DNA of 24,008 nt. It comes from Phycomyces blakesleeanus NRRL 1555(-) (taxonomy: Eukaryota; Mucoromycota; Mucoromycetes; Mucorales; Phycomycetaceae). Position 1 is the stretch's first letter. Every line of letters begins with the position of its first letter. The stretch spans positions 5,789-29,796 of the forward strand of contig NW_017265161.1 of assembly GCF_001638985.1 (NCBI RefSeq), written 5' to 3'. The notes under the pieces were generated by a model that saw nothing but the letters and a program-made list of their open reading frames with translations, searched no databases and was not told the DNA's origin. The translations under genes were made by a program, and so were the position numbers. Below are positions 1 through 9,169 of this stretch, in pieces.

Positions 1-1437
1 CATCTTTGCATTGCCTTTGAAGTCTATGTGGTATTTCAGGTACGAAACAATAGAAAAATAAAATATTTGATAATAGAGACGTATAGAAATACTTTGAGAC
101 TGTATATAAGTTGTCTTTATTCATAAATAAAAAGTGTCCCTTTTTATAAGAAAACACAATCTGCTCTTGTCATTACGTCTTAGTTTCTTAAGGCTTTCTT
201 CCTTTATTATATTTGGTTATTAGAGTGTATTTACTGCTTAACTAGTGTCGGTGTTACAATTATGACATCAAGTCATAAATCATACTTCTTTAGCTCTTAG
301 CTATTCTTTTCTCTTTTATACTAGAGCTTTAGGACTTCCTACTAAATTAGCTCCATATCGATCTGACACAGTTTACCCGGCAGTATGATATAATTATCTT
401 AACAATCTTTAAGATATTATCTACAGTACTAACTGTAATAATTATTGGGCTGATTACTTAATCGTTTATATATATTTTATACTGACAAGATGATAGCTAC
501 TATGCTATCCCAATATGAATATGTTCTTATATGTGATAAATCCAACATCCGAGTGTCTGGATCACCACAGTCTAGCAAGATTATGATTTAGTAAGAATTC
601 AAAGAGATGCATAATAGAAATAGTACTCACTTAAATAAACTTCTATGATGTAGTATTCTCTGGCTAGATTACACTTGTGGTTTACTTTTAAATGATGACA
701 TGAAAATAATGAAAAAAAGAGACAAGTGAACAATTGGAAAATTAGCCTAAAGTCTATTATGTCCCTTTGTTTTTTAGCAGTCTTGAGATCTTATGAGTGA
801 TGGCACTATATCAAGAATCAGTGTATATGAGTGCTTTTTGTTATATTTTTAGCAGTATTACTATCAAAGAAAGTCTAAATAGTTATAGAAGAATATAATA
901 ATATTAATGATACATCAAAAATAATATAACAGCAACAAAATTAACGTAAACTTTTGTCATTATTGCTGACAATTACTGTGACATTGCAAACTTATATAAT
1001 ATAGTTCTCATTAAAATCTACTATAGTAATGCTGGTATTAGCTAGACTATTGTTATTTACTTCTATTACTCAAAAAATAATAGAAAAATATTTCTTAATG
1101 CTGTATATTATGACATGCAGTTGAGGATATTCAATGACATGGCAAAAAAACACAAATAATAAAAATGACTTGGAGAAAAATTATGTTTTCCAATAAATTT
1201 TGTCCAATTAAATCTTCTGTTTTCCAACTCTCTGTCATTCTCCATCCATTTCATACATTTATACTATCTGAATTTTATTTATGGTATACAAAAATATTAT
1301 TTCATTCTTTTCTGACATATGTCTCATTATTTTGCCTCCCAAATCTGAAGCTTTTCATGTTTAATCTCAATTCATACTCTAAGCCAATAGAAAATTTGGT
1401 TTTGACAAGAAATTTCCATATTTAGAAGAAACCTCAG
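1..1437. other. AT-rich stretch, no recognisable gene
   Basis: No reading frame here resembles a known protein. The one longer frame (1165-1425, 86 codons) is hydrophobic low-complexity sequence with no domain and no splice context, so I do not call it. If a complete Crypton once stood here, the N-terminal part of the gene that begins at about 1438 would lie in this stretch, but I could not see it. Confidence 0.6.
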
Positions 1438-2403
1438 TGGGTGTGTACTATGACTGGATTTCCATCAGCTGAGGGGCAGTTCTACTTGCCAAGACCCCAA
1501 GTGAAACCAGCCAAGTTGCTTCAGTGCAAGGTTTTCCCAATGGTAGACTTTTGGTATGACAGAATTTTGTCAGGAGTATGCCAGCAAACCGCAGCTGCAC
1601 ATGGGTTTCTGGAGCTTCTGAAGCAATTAAGAATCACTTTTCTACAGAATTCTGTGTTAATAATGAGCTAAACTCCAGGGCACCCATTGTGGCAGCACGA
1701 TGTATTCCATGATCTCAAATACATTGAGTTCAAGAGGTAAAAAAAAACTAATATATAATACAGTGAAAAAAATAGCTCTAATATATTTACATGTCAATGT
1801 TTTAGATCAGTCAAGGCTTTTGTGGATACAGATGTCAAGTCTACTGATATCCTTTTGCAGAGAGCACTTCCTCTGATAGCCAGAAAGTTGGCTGACATGC
1901 AGAATGTGGACAGCGGGTTTTGCAGAGAAGTTCTGCGGGAGTTTGGTGTTCTTCACCAGAAGATTGACGACTTGGTATCTGGGAGAATTCCTCTTTAGTC
2001 CCTTCAAGAAGATGGAGAGGAAAGAGGTGGAGCTGGATCAACAGAGGTCTAAGCATTCCCAGTCCTGGCCAACAACTCTGGACTAATTTCCCAGCTGTCA
2101 GACATACCTGTTTGATATAGAATGAGAAGAGATATACAGACGGTGCCTGACTTGTGGAGAGAATGGCATGTGGGACTCTCTGGTTGTGTCTCTGTACACA
2201 AGATGAATACAAGATATGGCATTGCTTAGACAAACAATGATCAACAGTTCTTTAATAGACATAAAAGAATTTTCGATCATATTAAGAAAAATATGGTTGA
2301 CAATTCTGTAAGTGAAGAAACAGCAGTCAAACTTGCAGAAGAAAACCAAAGAAGAAGAAGAACTCTGGACTTTTTGTCTAAAAATTCAAGCCAAATCTTT
2401 TAA
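1438..2403 (+). pseudogene. Crypton-type transposon protein remnant (Ndc10-like + GCR1_C-like)
   Basis: Two exons read in one phase: about 1438-1736 and 1806-2403. They are joined across a 69-nt intron (1737-1805; donor GTAAAA, acceptor TTTTAG). The first part (TGFPSAEGQFYLPR, then QTAAAHGFLELLKQLR) resembles the Ndc10-like region of Crypton tyrosine-recombinase proteins. The last part (YRMRRDIQTVPDLWREW ... KRIFDHIKK) resembles the GCR1_C DNA-binding domain found in the same proteins. Five in-frame stops interrupt it: 1669 TAA, 1996 TAG, 2050 TAA, 2113 TGA and 2227 TAG. The TAG at 2227 sits where the domain usually has Trp. No frameshift is needed over 966 bases. The N-terminal part and the catalytic recombinase core are not visible, so this is an inactive, 5'-incomplete copy. 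The family call is from motif memory, not a search. Confidence 0.72.
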
Positions 2404-2886
2404 TGATTATAAAAATAAAAAATATATATATCTTGTTTCTTTTTATGATATTCAGTTAATGCTGATATTAAGTAATATAATAGCTTCCATTATTTTCTGG
2501 TACCATCCTTGCTATATTCTACTTTATTAGATCAAACAGCTATATGTAATTAAACATATACTTAAGGAATAATACTTTATCCAATTCAATATCAGCTTTT
2601 TGATAAATATAAGAGAAATATAGATACTTTTAAAGCTTCTACTAACGTTCATATATATATATATATTTATAAGAATTTGAAAGAATCTCTTGTATATAAA
2701 GAAATATTTTGTTTTGATCATTTTTTTGTAATGAGCAGCATATTTTTTTGGTGAAAATTACCTATAAAATTTGGTGTTCTAATGATTTTTTATTTTAAAC
2801 AAGTCACTGCTAGGCTCGTTGTCTGAGTCTGTAACCCTACTAAAAACTCTGTGATAACTCCTTAAAATCAACAAGAAGATAAAATA
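2404..2886. other. AT-rich spacer, no gene
   Basis: Simple AT-rich sequence, including a short (AT)n run near 2650-2665. I see no coding signal, RNA gene or recognisable repeat. Confidence 0.6.
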
Positions 2887-2888
2887 TA

Positions 2889-3069
2889 CTTTTATCCTCT
2901 CTTTGATTTTATGTATACTCTTTGATCCTCAGTGGGTTTGACCTTTTGACTTTGTTATAGTAATGTTGTTCCTGATCTGGGATGGTCTTCTTTTTACTAT
3001 AGCAAAGTCAAAAGGTCAAACCCACTGGAGATCAGAGAGTATATGTAAAATCGAAGAGAGGATAAAAGG
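2889..3069. mobile_element. Fold-back MITE with long terminal inverted repeats and TA flanks
   Basis: The left arm 2889-2962 and the right arm 2995-3069 are reverse complements over 74-75 bases, around a 32-nt centre. They differ at seven positions, all transitions, plus one extra base in the right arm. A TA dinucleotide flanks each end (2887-2888 and 3070-3071). TA duplications are typical of Tc1/mariner-type elements, so this is most simply a non-autonomous MITE mobilised by such a transposase. It has no coding capacity. The ends read CTTTTATCC on the left and CCTTTTATCC on the right, read inwards. The superfamily is inferred only from the TA flanks. Confidence 0.8.
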
Positions 3070-3177
3070 TACTTTTTATTAATAGGAATTGAATTGTCTT
3101 ATATAGTTTTCTAAACTAATACTGCGCATTATCCGCAGTAAACTATTATACTCTATTTAATTACAAGAGAAGTCCTT

Positions 3178-3240
3178 TTACTGCGGTTGATGCTCAGAAG
3201 ATGTTACTGTAGTTAATCTTTACAAGATATTACTGCGGTT
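3178..3240. repeat. Three short direct repeats spaced exactly 26 bp
   Basis: The 11-mer TTACTGCGGTT occurs at 3178-3188 and 3230-3240, with the variant TTACTGTAGTT at 3204-3214. The starts are 26 bp apart each time. The sequences between them differ, so this is either a decayed 26-bp tandem array or a cluster of short sites. A related inverted motif (CCGCAGTAA) lies near 3133. The array lies on the 3' side of the tRNA-Tyr gene. I assign no function. Confidence 0.4.
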
Positions 3241-3378
3241 CGTTATCTATGAGATATCTTTGACACACAGAACTGCTGTGGTCAATTATCCCGATTTCTC
3301 GGATTCATCAAAATAATGCCCGACAGTAAAATGAAGACCAATGCAGATCGGGAATGACACGAAATCGACAAAAATAGT

Positions 3379-3383
3379 AAAAA
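3379..3383 (-). terminator. RNA polymerase III terminator of tRNA-Tyr
   Basis: On the minus strand a run of five T begins two bases after the tRNA discriminator base, and a second run of T follows at about 3370-3374. Short T-runs on the coding strand are the normal pol III stop signal. Confidence 0.7.
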
Positions 3384-3384
3384 T

Positions 3385-3466
3385 TCCGGCTTACCAGATT
3401 CGAACTAGTGACCTAAGGATTACAACTCATTACAGTCCTCCGCTCTACCAACTGAGCTAAAGCCGG
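3385..3466 (-). tRNA. tRNA-Tyr (anticodon GTA) with 9-nt intron
   Basis: The minus strand folds as a canonical tRNA. It has a 7-bp acceptor stem (CCGGCTT with AAGCCGG), a D arm GCTC-AGTTGGTA-GAGC, an anticodon stem GAGGA with TCCTT, and a T arm ACTAG-TTCGAAT-CTGGT. The discriminator base is A. The anticodon loop contains GTA and is interrupted after position 37 by nine bases (TGAGTTGTA); removing them leaves 73 nt and a 7-nt loop. An intron at this position is usual for eukaryotic tRNA-Tyr. All stems are intact, so the gene is probably functional. A LINE fragment begins at the next base upstream (3467), so any 5' flanking signals now come from the insertion. The internal A and B boxes are intact. 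Confidence 0.95.
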
Positions 3467-4369
3467 TCTGTCTCTTATACACCGTCAACATAATATTAAT
3501 TCTGCACTAGTCTCTTTGGGAAAGACCAACCTTCTGTCACATCTCTCTCCACTCAAACTCCAAAGCCCTAGTGCAGTAAAAAACCATTTTGAAAGCATTA
3601 GAGAAGCTGGATTTACAACCTTTCTCCAGTCCAATACACAAGTTCTCATTCACGCATGCCGCCCAGTTCTTGGAGTTGATCCAATTTTGTTTCTGCCAGC
3701 CTCATGTGTGGAACGTGGCCATTTGATTCGTTGGAGAATGGGATGGTTGCCAGACAAACCAAAGAAATATCCTTGTGGATCTGATCACACCTCACGCCGC
3801 CATTTGTTGAATTGTCCACTTGTTCCTGCGACACTATTTGAACAGTTGCCTCAACCTGACCATGACCAGATACACAGAATTGATTTTGCTATGACATTCT
3901 TGCCTTTGTCATCTCAAGAACCGCGACCTGCATACTAGATACCACTGATAACTATTCTCTGGCACATAGATATTATATGTAATCCTGATAGTGACTATTC
4001 ACATGAGACTGAACATGGTGCTCTTTGGATATAATTTAGACTTTTTCTTTTCTTTCATAGCTCTCCACTTTTCATTGTTCTTTACTCCCTTTATCTCTCT
4101 TCTTTCTCTTTTGTTTTTTAATGTCTGAAAAGTTCTTTGTTCTGCAATTCTGTCTCCTTCCTTTCACTGTTACAACTATTTTCACAGCTGCAAAGTGGAG
4201 AGCAGGTTCTGCCATTGAAGCTAGTATGATTTGATCTTCTCTTTCCCCTCTCTTTTTTTTATCTTTTGTGATCCCTTGGGACTTTTTTATATCTTCTTTT
4301 TGTACTTTGGAGACTATATGATCTATAGATCGCCAGCAATATCTTCTTTAATAAAATATAATCTTTAAC
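3467..4369 (+). mobile_element. 5'-truncated LINE copy abutting the tRNA-Tyr gene
   Basis: This copy runs from the base next to the tRNA-Tyr 5' end to TAATCTTTAAC at 4361-4369. It consists of the last part of ORF2 and a roughly 430-nt pyrimidine-rich 3' region with AATAAA at 4350-4355. It has no poly(A) tail. The 13 bases right after its 3' end (4370-4382) repeat the first part of the tRNA-Tyr gene (3452-3464), as expected of a target site duplication made when the element inserted at the tRNA 5' end. Severe 5' truncation is typical of LINE copies. The element points away from the tRNA, that is, opposite to tRNA transcription. Confidence 0.8.
3468..3938 (+). pseudogene. LINE ORF2 C-terminal fragment
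   Basis: The frame is open from immediately beside the tRNA (3468) to a TAG at 3936-3938, about 156 residues. The segment CVERGHLIRWRMGWLP followed by CGSDHTSRRHLLNC matches the C-terminal Trp-rich and Cys/His region found after the reverse transcriptase in many APE-type LINEs. The usual first CxC appears as a single Cys here (KYPCG). There is no reverse transcriptase or endonuclease domain, so it cannot act alone. It may belong to the same family as the LINE at 20843, but the two copies do not overlap in the part that is visible, so this cannot be tested here. Confidence 0.78.
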
Positions 4370-4382
4370 CTGAGCTAAAGCC
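4370..4382. repeat. Target-site copy of the tRNA-Tyr 5' end (first)
   Basis: CTGAGCTAAAGCC is identical to 3452-3464, which is the complement of tRNA-Tyr bases 3-15 (end of the acceptor stem through the A box). It follows the LINE 3' end directly and is read as the right-hand target duplication. The next bases (AGG against GGT at the tRNA) differ slightly. Confidence 0.8.
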
Positions 4383-4384
4383 AG

Positions 4385-4871
4385 GTAGTTAGCTTGCTTA
4401 GTATAGTAAGTAGACTTCTGTACTTTCAATAAAAAGATCGTGAGTTCAACCTCTGAAAGCTATAAATTTATCTGGGTTTATACACCTGGTTCCTTCCTTT
4501 GATCTTGCTGTCATGGTGTCACGTCATAGACACTAATGCCTGAGTGCAGCTGTCGTCCTACTGTCCTTCCTGTCTCTGCAAGCCATTGGTTCTTCTGTCT
4601 CCTGTCCCATTAAGTTTTGTCGCCATTCTTTTCTGGTCTTGTCTGATATTGGTGCCCTTTGCTGACTGTAATTCACGATGCCTGTCATAGGCTTAATAAA
4701 GCATGTTCTCTTCCTATATAAGACTTTATCAAAGAATTAGCTTACAGTCAGCAATAATTTCTTCTCCTATCATTTCTTTTTATATAATAGCTTTCTTACT
4801 TATGTTCTGATCACAGCTATATAATCCATAGATCACAAGCATTATATGATATAATAAAAATAATCTTTAAC
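4385..4871 (+). mobile_element. SINE-like unit: tRNA-like head, unique body, LINE-like tail
   Basis: The head, 4391-4462, is 72 nt long and tRNA-like. Six of seven acceptor pairs form (AGCTTGC with GAAAGCT). There is an A-box-like TAGTATAGTAAG at 4399-4410 and a B-box-like GAGTTCAACCTC at 4442-4453, at tRNA spacing. The anticodon and T stems are poor, so it is not a functional tRNA. The body (4463-4815) has no coding signal. The tail (about 4817-4871) aligns with the end of the neighbouring LINE, with shared blocks CTATAT, ATAGATC, AGCA and TAATAAAA, and the shared end ATAATCTTTAAC. This is the composition of a tRNA-derived SINE that borrows LINE machinery. At about 487 bp it is long for a SINE. 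Alternatively, it could be a truncated second LINE next to an unrelated tRNA relic. Confidence 0.55.
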
Positions 4872-4884
4872 CTGAGCTAAAGCC
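4872..4884. repeat. Target-site copy of the tRNA-Tyr 5' end (second)
   Basis: A second exact copy of CTGAGCTAAAGCC (3452-3464) directly follows the SINE-like unit. With the copy at 4370 it fits two successive insertions at the same tRNA position, the older one now farther from the tRNA. Sequence beyond it (AAATAG...) would be the original upstream flank of the tRNA gene. Confidence 0.75.
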
Positions 4885-5625
4885 AAATAGTTGCTGTTAT
4901 CAGATATGTAACACACACGTGCAGCAGTTGACCATGTCATAGTGTCTGATATCAGAAGGTCAGTCTGCTTGGTGAGTTTGTCTAGCAGTTTGTCATAACA
5001 TGTTTTTCTAGTTATGAGAGGCTGACGTTGACAGTTTGTTGATGTGGTGCTGTGCCCTTGGTAGTAAGAGGAGATTTTCTGTATATAAGAAAATCTTGTT
5101 TCCATTTCCTGTTTTTTCTACACATAATACTTTTTTCTTTTTTTTATTGATATATTTGTTTATATTATACTCCTTCGAAATCATTGTCACCCATGCTAGT
5201 AACATTCCTCTTCTACAATATATACAATTAGTCTTGCCAACATCTTCGTGTAACATCAGTACTTTTATTATTATATTTTTATTACATTTTTTATTCATAT
5301 ATTTTATTCTTACCATATCAATTGCTTATACTAAAAAAATTATCTGCTTAAACATATGTAAGAGTATAAGAAATTCTAGATGACAGAATAATTAAATTCT
5401 AGAATCTGATATATCTATATTCTATTCTCTATATATTATATTACATATGAGTTGTCCAAGTAACTTACAATGCCATAATTGCCTATATATGGAAGCGCAG
5501 CTATTTTAAATAATTAAATACAGAACCTTAATTAAAGTACATACTTTCTCTTTTTTGTTTGACACTATGTTACAGCAAGACTGCTTTAAAGAAACAGTCT
5601 AATAAAGAAAAAAACATCTGTTTTA

Positions 5626-5719
5626 GATAGAAAACTGTCTACTGAAATAATTGTATCCTATTAGATTATTTGATAGAGAAAAATATCTACCAAAATAATG
5701 ATATTCTATTAGATTATTT
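5626..5719. repeat. Two-copy diverged tandem repeat, about 47 bp
   Basis: Copy 1 (5626-5671) and copy 2 (5672-5719) both start GATAGA, contain ATCTAC or GTCTAC then AAATAAT, and end CTATTAGATTATTT. They are diverged and sit in AT-rich non-coding sequence. No function is suggested. Confidence 0.6.
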
Positions 5720-6745
5720 AACAGAAAAAACAGGATTCATATATAATCTCTTCTGAATCTAAATACTTTTATTGCATAATCATGCACACCTAAACTATAG
5801 GGTTTACATATATCATACTACTGCAATACTTCTTGCACTTCATTTCAAATATTTTTGGAGGGATTGTTTTGGAAAAATTGTTTTTATTAAAAAAAGCTTT
5901 TTGCTTATAATATGTACGACTTGACAATATATAGTCTAATGTAATATATAGATTACTATATAATTAATATAATAGCAAACTCTTTCATATATTATGATAT
6001 ATGAATACTTTTAATATGATAGAATTCCAAAAAGAAATGAGTATTTATGATATTTTACTTGTAAGAGAAGGCTAAAAAATTATTTAATTTTATTAGATTA
6101 TATAAATATTTATTTTTCTTTAATTCAAATAGTATAATTACTTACTAGTGCTTTTGTCAAAACCAGGCATAGTACACATTGACTGTTATTTTGAAAGGTT
6201 TAATAAAATGCATTAGTGAAGATCATGGAATATGATTTGATTTTATTACTTACCAAAGAAAACTGGTTTTTAAAGAAAAGTCATTCAATCAGATACATAG
6301 AAATGTTGACAGTACTAACAGAGATAAAAGATAAACAGAATTAGATATAAGAATAAAATAAATAAATACATTATTCAGACTTATCAGATAAATTTCTAAT
6401 GTTAATATGTCTTTATGATGGGCTGATGAGCTAATGAGCTGATGAGAGAAAGAAAAAATTATTAATAAATAGACATATATACAATAACTGTGTTTTATCT
6501 TTTTATTCTTGTCTGTTAAGCAACACGGCAGAAACTTGTAATAGTATCAGCAACTGCAATAATAATAAAAGAAAAAAATTAAGAATAAATATAACAAAAG
6601 AATAATAAATAACAAATTGCTTAACAGGGTGTGAACTCAAATACATCAACCAGAAAAAAAGTAAATAAAGTGGAAGAGAAACAGGAAAAAAAGAAAATAA
6701 GAAAAAATAAAAGAAAAGGAAGAAACATAAGCACTATGGCGGAGA

Positions 6746-6905
6746 AAATGGTAACATAACTGCCATTTTTTACTTAATAAAAAATGGCAGTTATGACTCT
6801 GTATAAGGTCAAAACAGGCACTGTTACCATTTTTTACTATGTAAAAAATGGCAGTTATTTATTATGTAAAAAGCCAAAACAGGCACTGTTACCATTTTTC
6901 AAAAA
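6746..6905. repeat. Palindrome plus two 64-bp tandem units sharing the core ATGGCAGTT
   Basis: A near-perfect palindrome pairs CATAACTGCCATTTTTTA (6755-6772) with its complement (6778-6795) around five bases. The right arm starts a 64-bp unit (6778-6841) that repeats at 6842-6905. Both units begin TAAAAAATGGCAGTTAT and end with ACAGGCACTGTTACC followed by a T-run. Each unit is therefore itself bounded by imperfect inverted ends (AAAAAATGG-CAGT against AAAAAATGGTAACAGT). The 9-mer core recurs at 13899 and 14156. This looks like stacked termini of a small transposon family, but I cannot name it. Confidence 0.65.
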
Positions 6906-7910
6906 AAAAAACAAGCGTCCTTCCTTTCCTCTATTACATTCTTTCTTTTGTTCTATTGCTTTCAATTCTAGCACAACCTCTTGTTTTTTCTTTGCAGCTT
7001 TAACAGAATGGTCTGGTTTTTATTATACAATATTGAATCGGGTTTAATTGAATTGAATCTTTATTTCAATGCATGTTTTATTAAATGAAAATGATAATAA
7101 TAATAGTAATAATGAAAAAACAATTCCATCGGCCACTTGCAATAAAAAATGGTTCTGTTTAGCTACTGCAAAACGTATGCAGTAAAACACTACTATTCAA
7201 ATTGTATTTCATATACTTTGGGTATTCTAATATATCTTAGATAGCACTTATTATTTTTTACCAATTTCTACAAATATACTAATATTAGAGAAAAAACTTA
7301 AAATAAATAAATAGATATAATATTATTATAATGCTTACCTTTATATAATATGCTTACTTGTTCAGTAAAATAAGCATTTACTCTAAGAATATATATATAT
7401 ATTAAAGAATGTATTAATATTTAAGATCTATATATAAGAAAAGCAATAAAACATAAGCACTATAGAAAGTCGTTATCATAGAAGAAGAAAAACTTGAGCA
7501 AAGATTCAAGTCATATAACATGAAGCTAATTCGAATCTGATTCATACAACCGGAATGAGCATCTTGTTAGAAAGCTTAATGTGTTTATTCTACTCAATAT
7601 ACTTACATATAATAGAACGACTCCCAAGTATAATATATCAGTACAAAAATATTACTATTAATTTTTTTCCCAAAAAAAAGGTTATATACTATTTCCTTTT
7701 ATATTTGAATGTAGTGGAATTGTAGATGCTGTACATTAGCTTCAAATTCTTGTAATCACAACATTAGCAATCATATGAAAGAGGTCGATAAATTTTTTAT
7801 ATGAAAGAAAAAAGGAATAAAAAACATAAAAAGAAAAATGATGAGATAAGAAAAAAAATGCACTAAAGACAGACTAAAAAAATCAAACTCGGCCAATCAC
7901 AGCAGCCAAA

Positions 7911-8941
7911 CTACGATCTTCGGCTTCTCTTGCGAGCAGGCTCGACACTTGCTGTGAGTGGAGGAGACCTACATAAAAGAGTAAGAAGTTTATATTAGTT
8001 TTGTATTAACAGTGCATGAGAAAAAGCAACAATGGTAACTTACAGCACATCTGCCATTATGGGCGACTCAACATCACCAGTTTCTGACATATCAGGAGAA
8101 GAAAGCGAAGAATCACTTATGTCTCACTGTGTCTATAGCATAATAAAAGGAAACGATGTTAATTAAAGTTTACAATATATAGATTTGTTAATTGATAAAC
8201 TTACTTTGTTCTTCTCTGCCATTCTTCTCTTGTGCGTCTGGTTGTCGCTCTTGAAGCTTTCCCGAAGAAGGCTTCTTGCACACCACATTCTTTTACATTG
8301 GTGGATGTGCAATCCACCATTCTTCGCCAACCTTTCCAAATGCATCATGTAGTATTCCCTGTTTTTCTCTGGGATATTCTTCCATTCTTTTGAGGCCGTA
8401 GGATAGTCTTTGTCAATGATATCATGCTTTACCATATGGCCTAATGTTTTGAGATGCAGTCTTTTTACTGTCAAATCATGGTCTGAAAGAGGGACTAATG
8501 GGGGCAAAGGCTGCCCTTGTGGAACTTCTTTGCAGCGCGCCTTCCAGTCCTGCTCGTGAAGAATCTGAAGTAACAGATTGTATTTTTGTGCTTCATTTTT
8601 TCCTTTGAACTCGCCGCCAGTATTGATTACTCGCTTACCGAGCTGATCAGGGTACTCTGTGAGCTGGGCTCTTTTCACAGACTCAGCAATGCACTCAAGA
8701 GCTATAAAAAATGTATGACAATATTAATAAAGTAAATAAACATCTAAGCACAGAATATATATGACTTACAACTCTGCTCAATAATGCTTTGTTGCATTGT
8801 AGTTAGATCTTCCGCACTGACTGCTGGTGCAAATTGATTGCTGAATTGCCTTTGAAGCTCGCGCAATGCTTGCTTGATTTCAGCAAGATCAACCTCAATC
8901 TTTTGAATTGAGTTGAGGAGAGTTGTGTTAATATCGGACAT
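7911..8941 (-). CDS. Unrecognised four-exon gene, nuclear-type basic tail
   Basis: Exons are 8941-8770, 8701-8205, 8132-8044 and 7968-7911. All three introns (68-75 nt) have GTAAGT donors and TAG acceptors, and phases match throughout. The start ATG gives MSDINTTLLNSIQKIEVDLA, then a short amphipathic, probably coiled-coil segment (residues 5-35). The middle is charged and contains YPTASKEWKNIPEKNREYY and a Cys/Trp segment CKRMWCARSLL. The last exon ends ARKRSRRS, which looks like a nuclear localisation signal. Full length would be about 271 residues, but exon 3 carries an in-frame TGA (8126-8124) after KTQ. Taken literally, the protein stops at 225 residues. Downstream of the stop the acidic Ser-rich frame continues cleanly into exon 4, so the TGA is either a recent nonsense change or avoided by alternative splicing. 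I do not recognise the family. Confidence 0.62.
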
Positions 8942-9124
8942 GTTTAAGTTTTTTTTTAGCTATAAGCAGTGAGTTGAAAAGAAAAGGTGATAGTTTAGAC
9001 AAGTAGAATAAGAGCGATTTGAGTTTGAGAAAAGCAACGATTTATTACAAGCAATTGATAGCTATTTATATGAAAAAGATACAGACAGATGTACAAACAA
9101 AACATATAAAAGAAGGGATGCTTA

Positions 9125-9169
9125 TGCACTTGTATGCACTTGTATGCACCTGTCTGCACCTGTCTGCAG
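9125..9169. repeat. 10-bp minisatellite, four and a half units
   Basis: Four consecutive 10-mers read TGCACTTGTA, TGCACTTGTA, TGCACCTGTC and TGCACCTGTC, followed by TGCAG. Neighbouring units are identical in pairs. The array makes a spurious small reading frame (a repeated His-Leu-Tyr-Ala pattern), which I do not treat as a gene. Confidence 0.8.

Larger units (their letters stand above)
4885..7910. other. Long AT-rich region without a recognisable gene
   Basis: Very AT-rich, with many short homopolymers. Reading frames here (for example 5036-5383 and 6784-7047) are low-complexity or run through repeats, and I do not support them as genes. Supported structures are the two-copy repeat at 5626-5719, an 11-bp inverted repeat (CTGTTAAGCAA at 6513-6523, complement at 6617-6627), three 8-mers CTRATGAG at 6423-6446, and the palindromic array at 6746-6905. 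Confidence 0.6.

Noticed and set aside
4391..4462. A functional second tRNA gene
   Set aside because: Acceptor pairing and the A and B boxes are recognisable, but the anticodon and T stems are too poor; treated as a SINE-like head or relic.
5036..5383. 115-codon frame and overlapping minus-strand frames
   Set aside because: Composition is AT-driven (Phe/Ile/Leu/Tyr runs) with no motif or splice context.
6423..6446. CTGATGAG, CTAATGAG, CTGATGAG in tandem, resembling the hammerhead ribozyme core
   Set aside because: The required GAAA after a second stem and the closing stems are absent; it is better described as a short 8-bp repeat.
6513..6627. CTGTTAAGCAA and its complement 93 bases apart as transposon ends
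   Set aside because: Only 11 bp, no flanking duplication and no second copy in the window.
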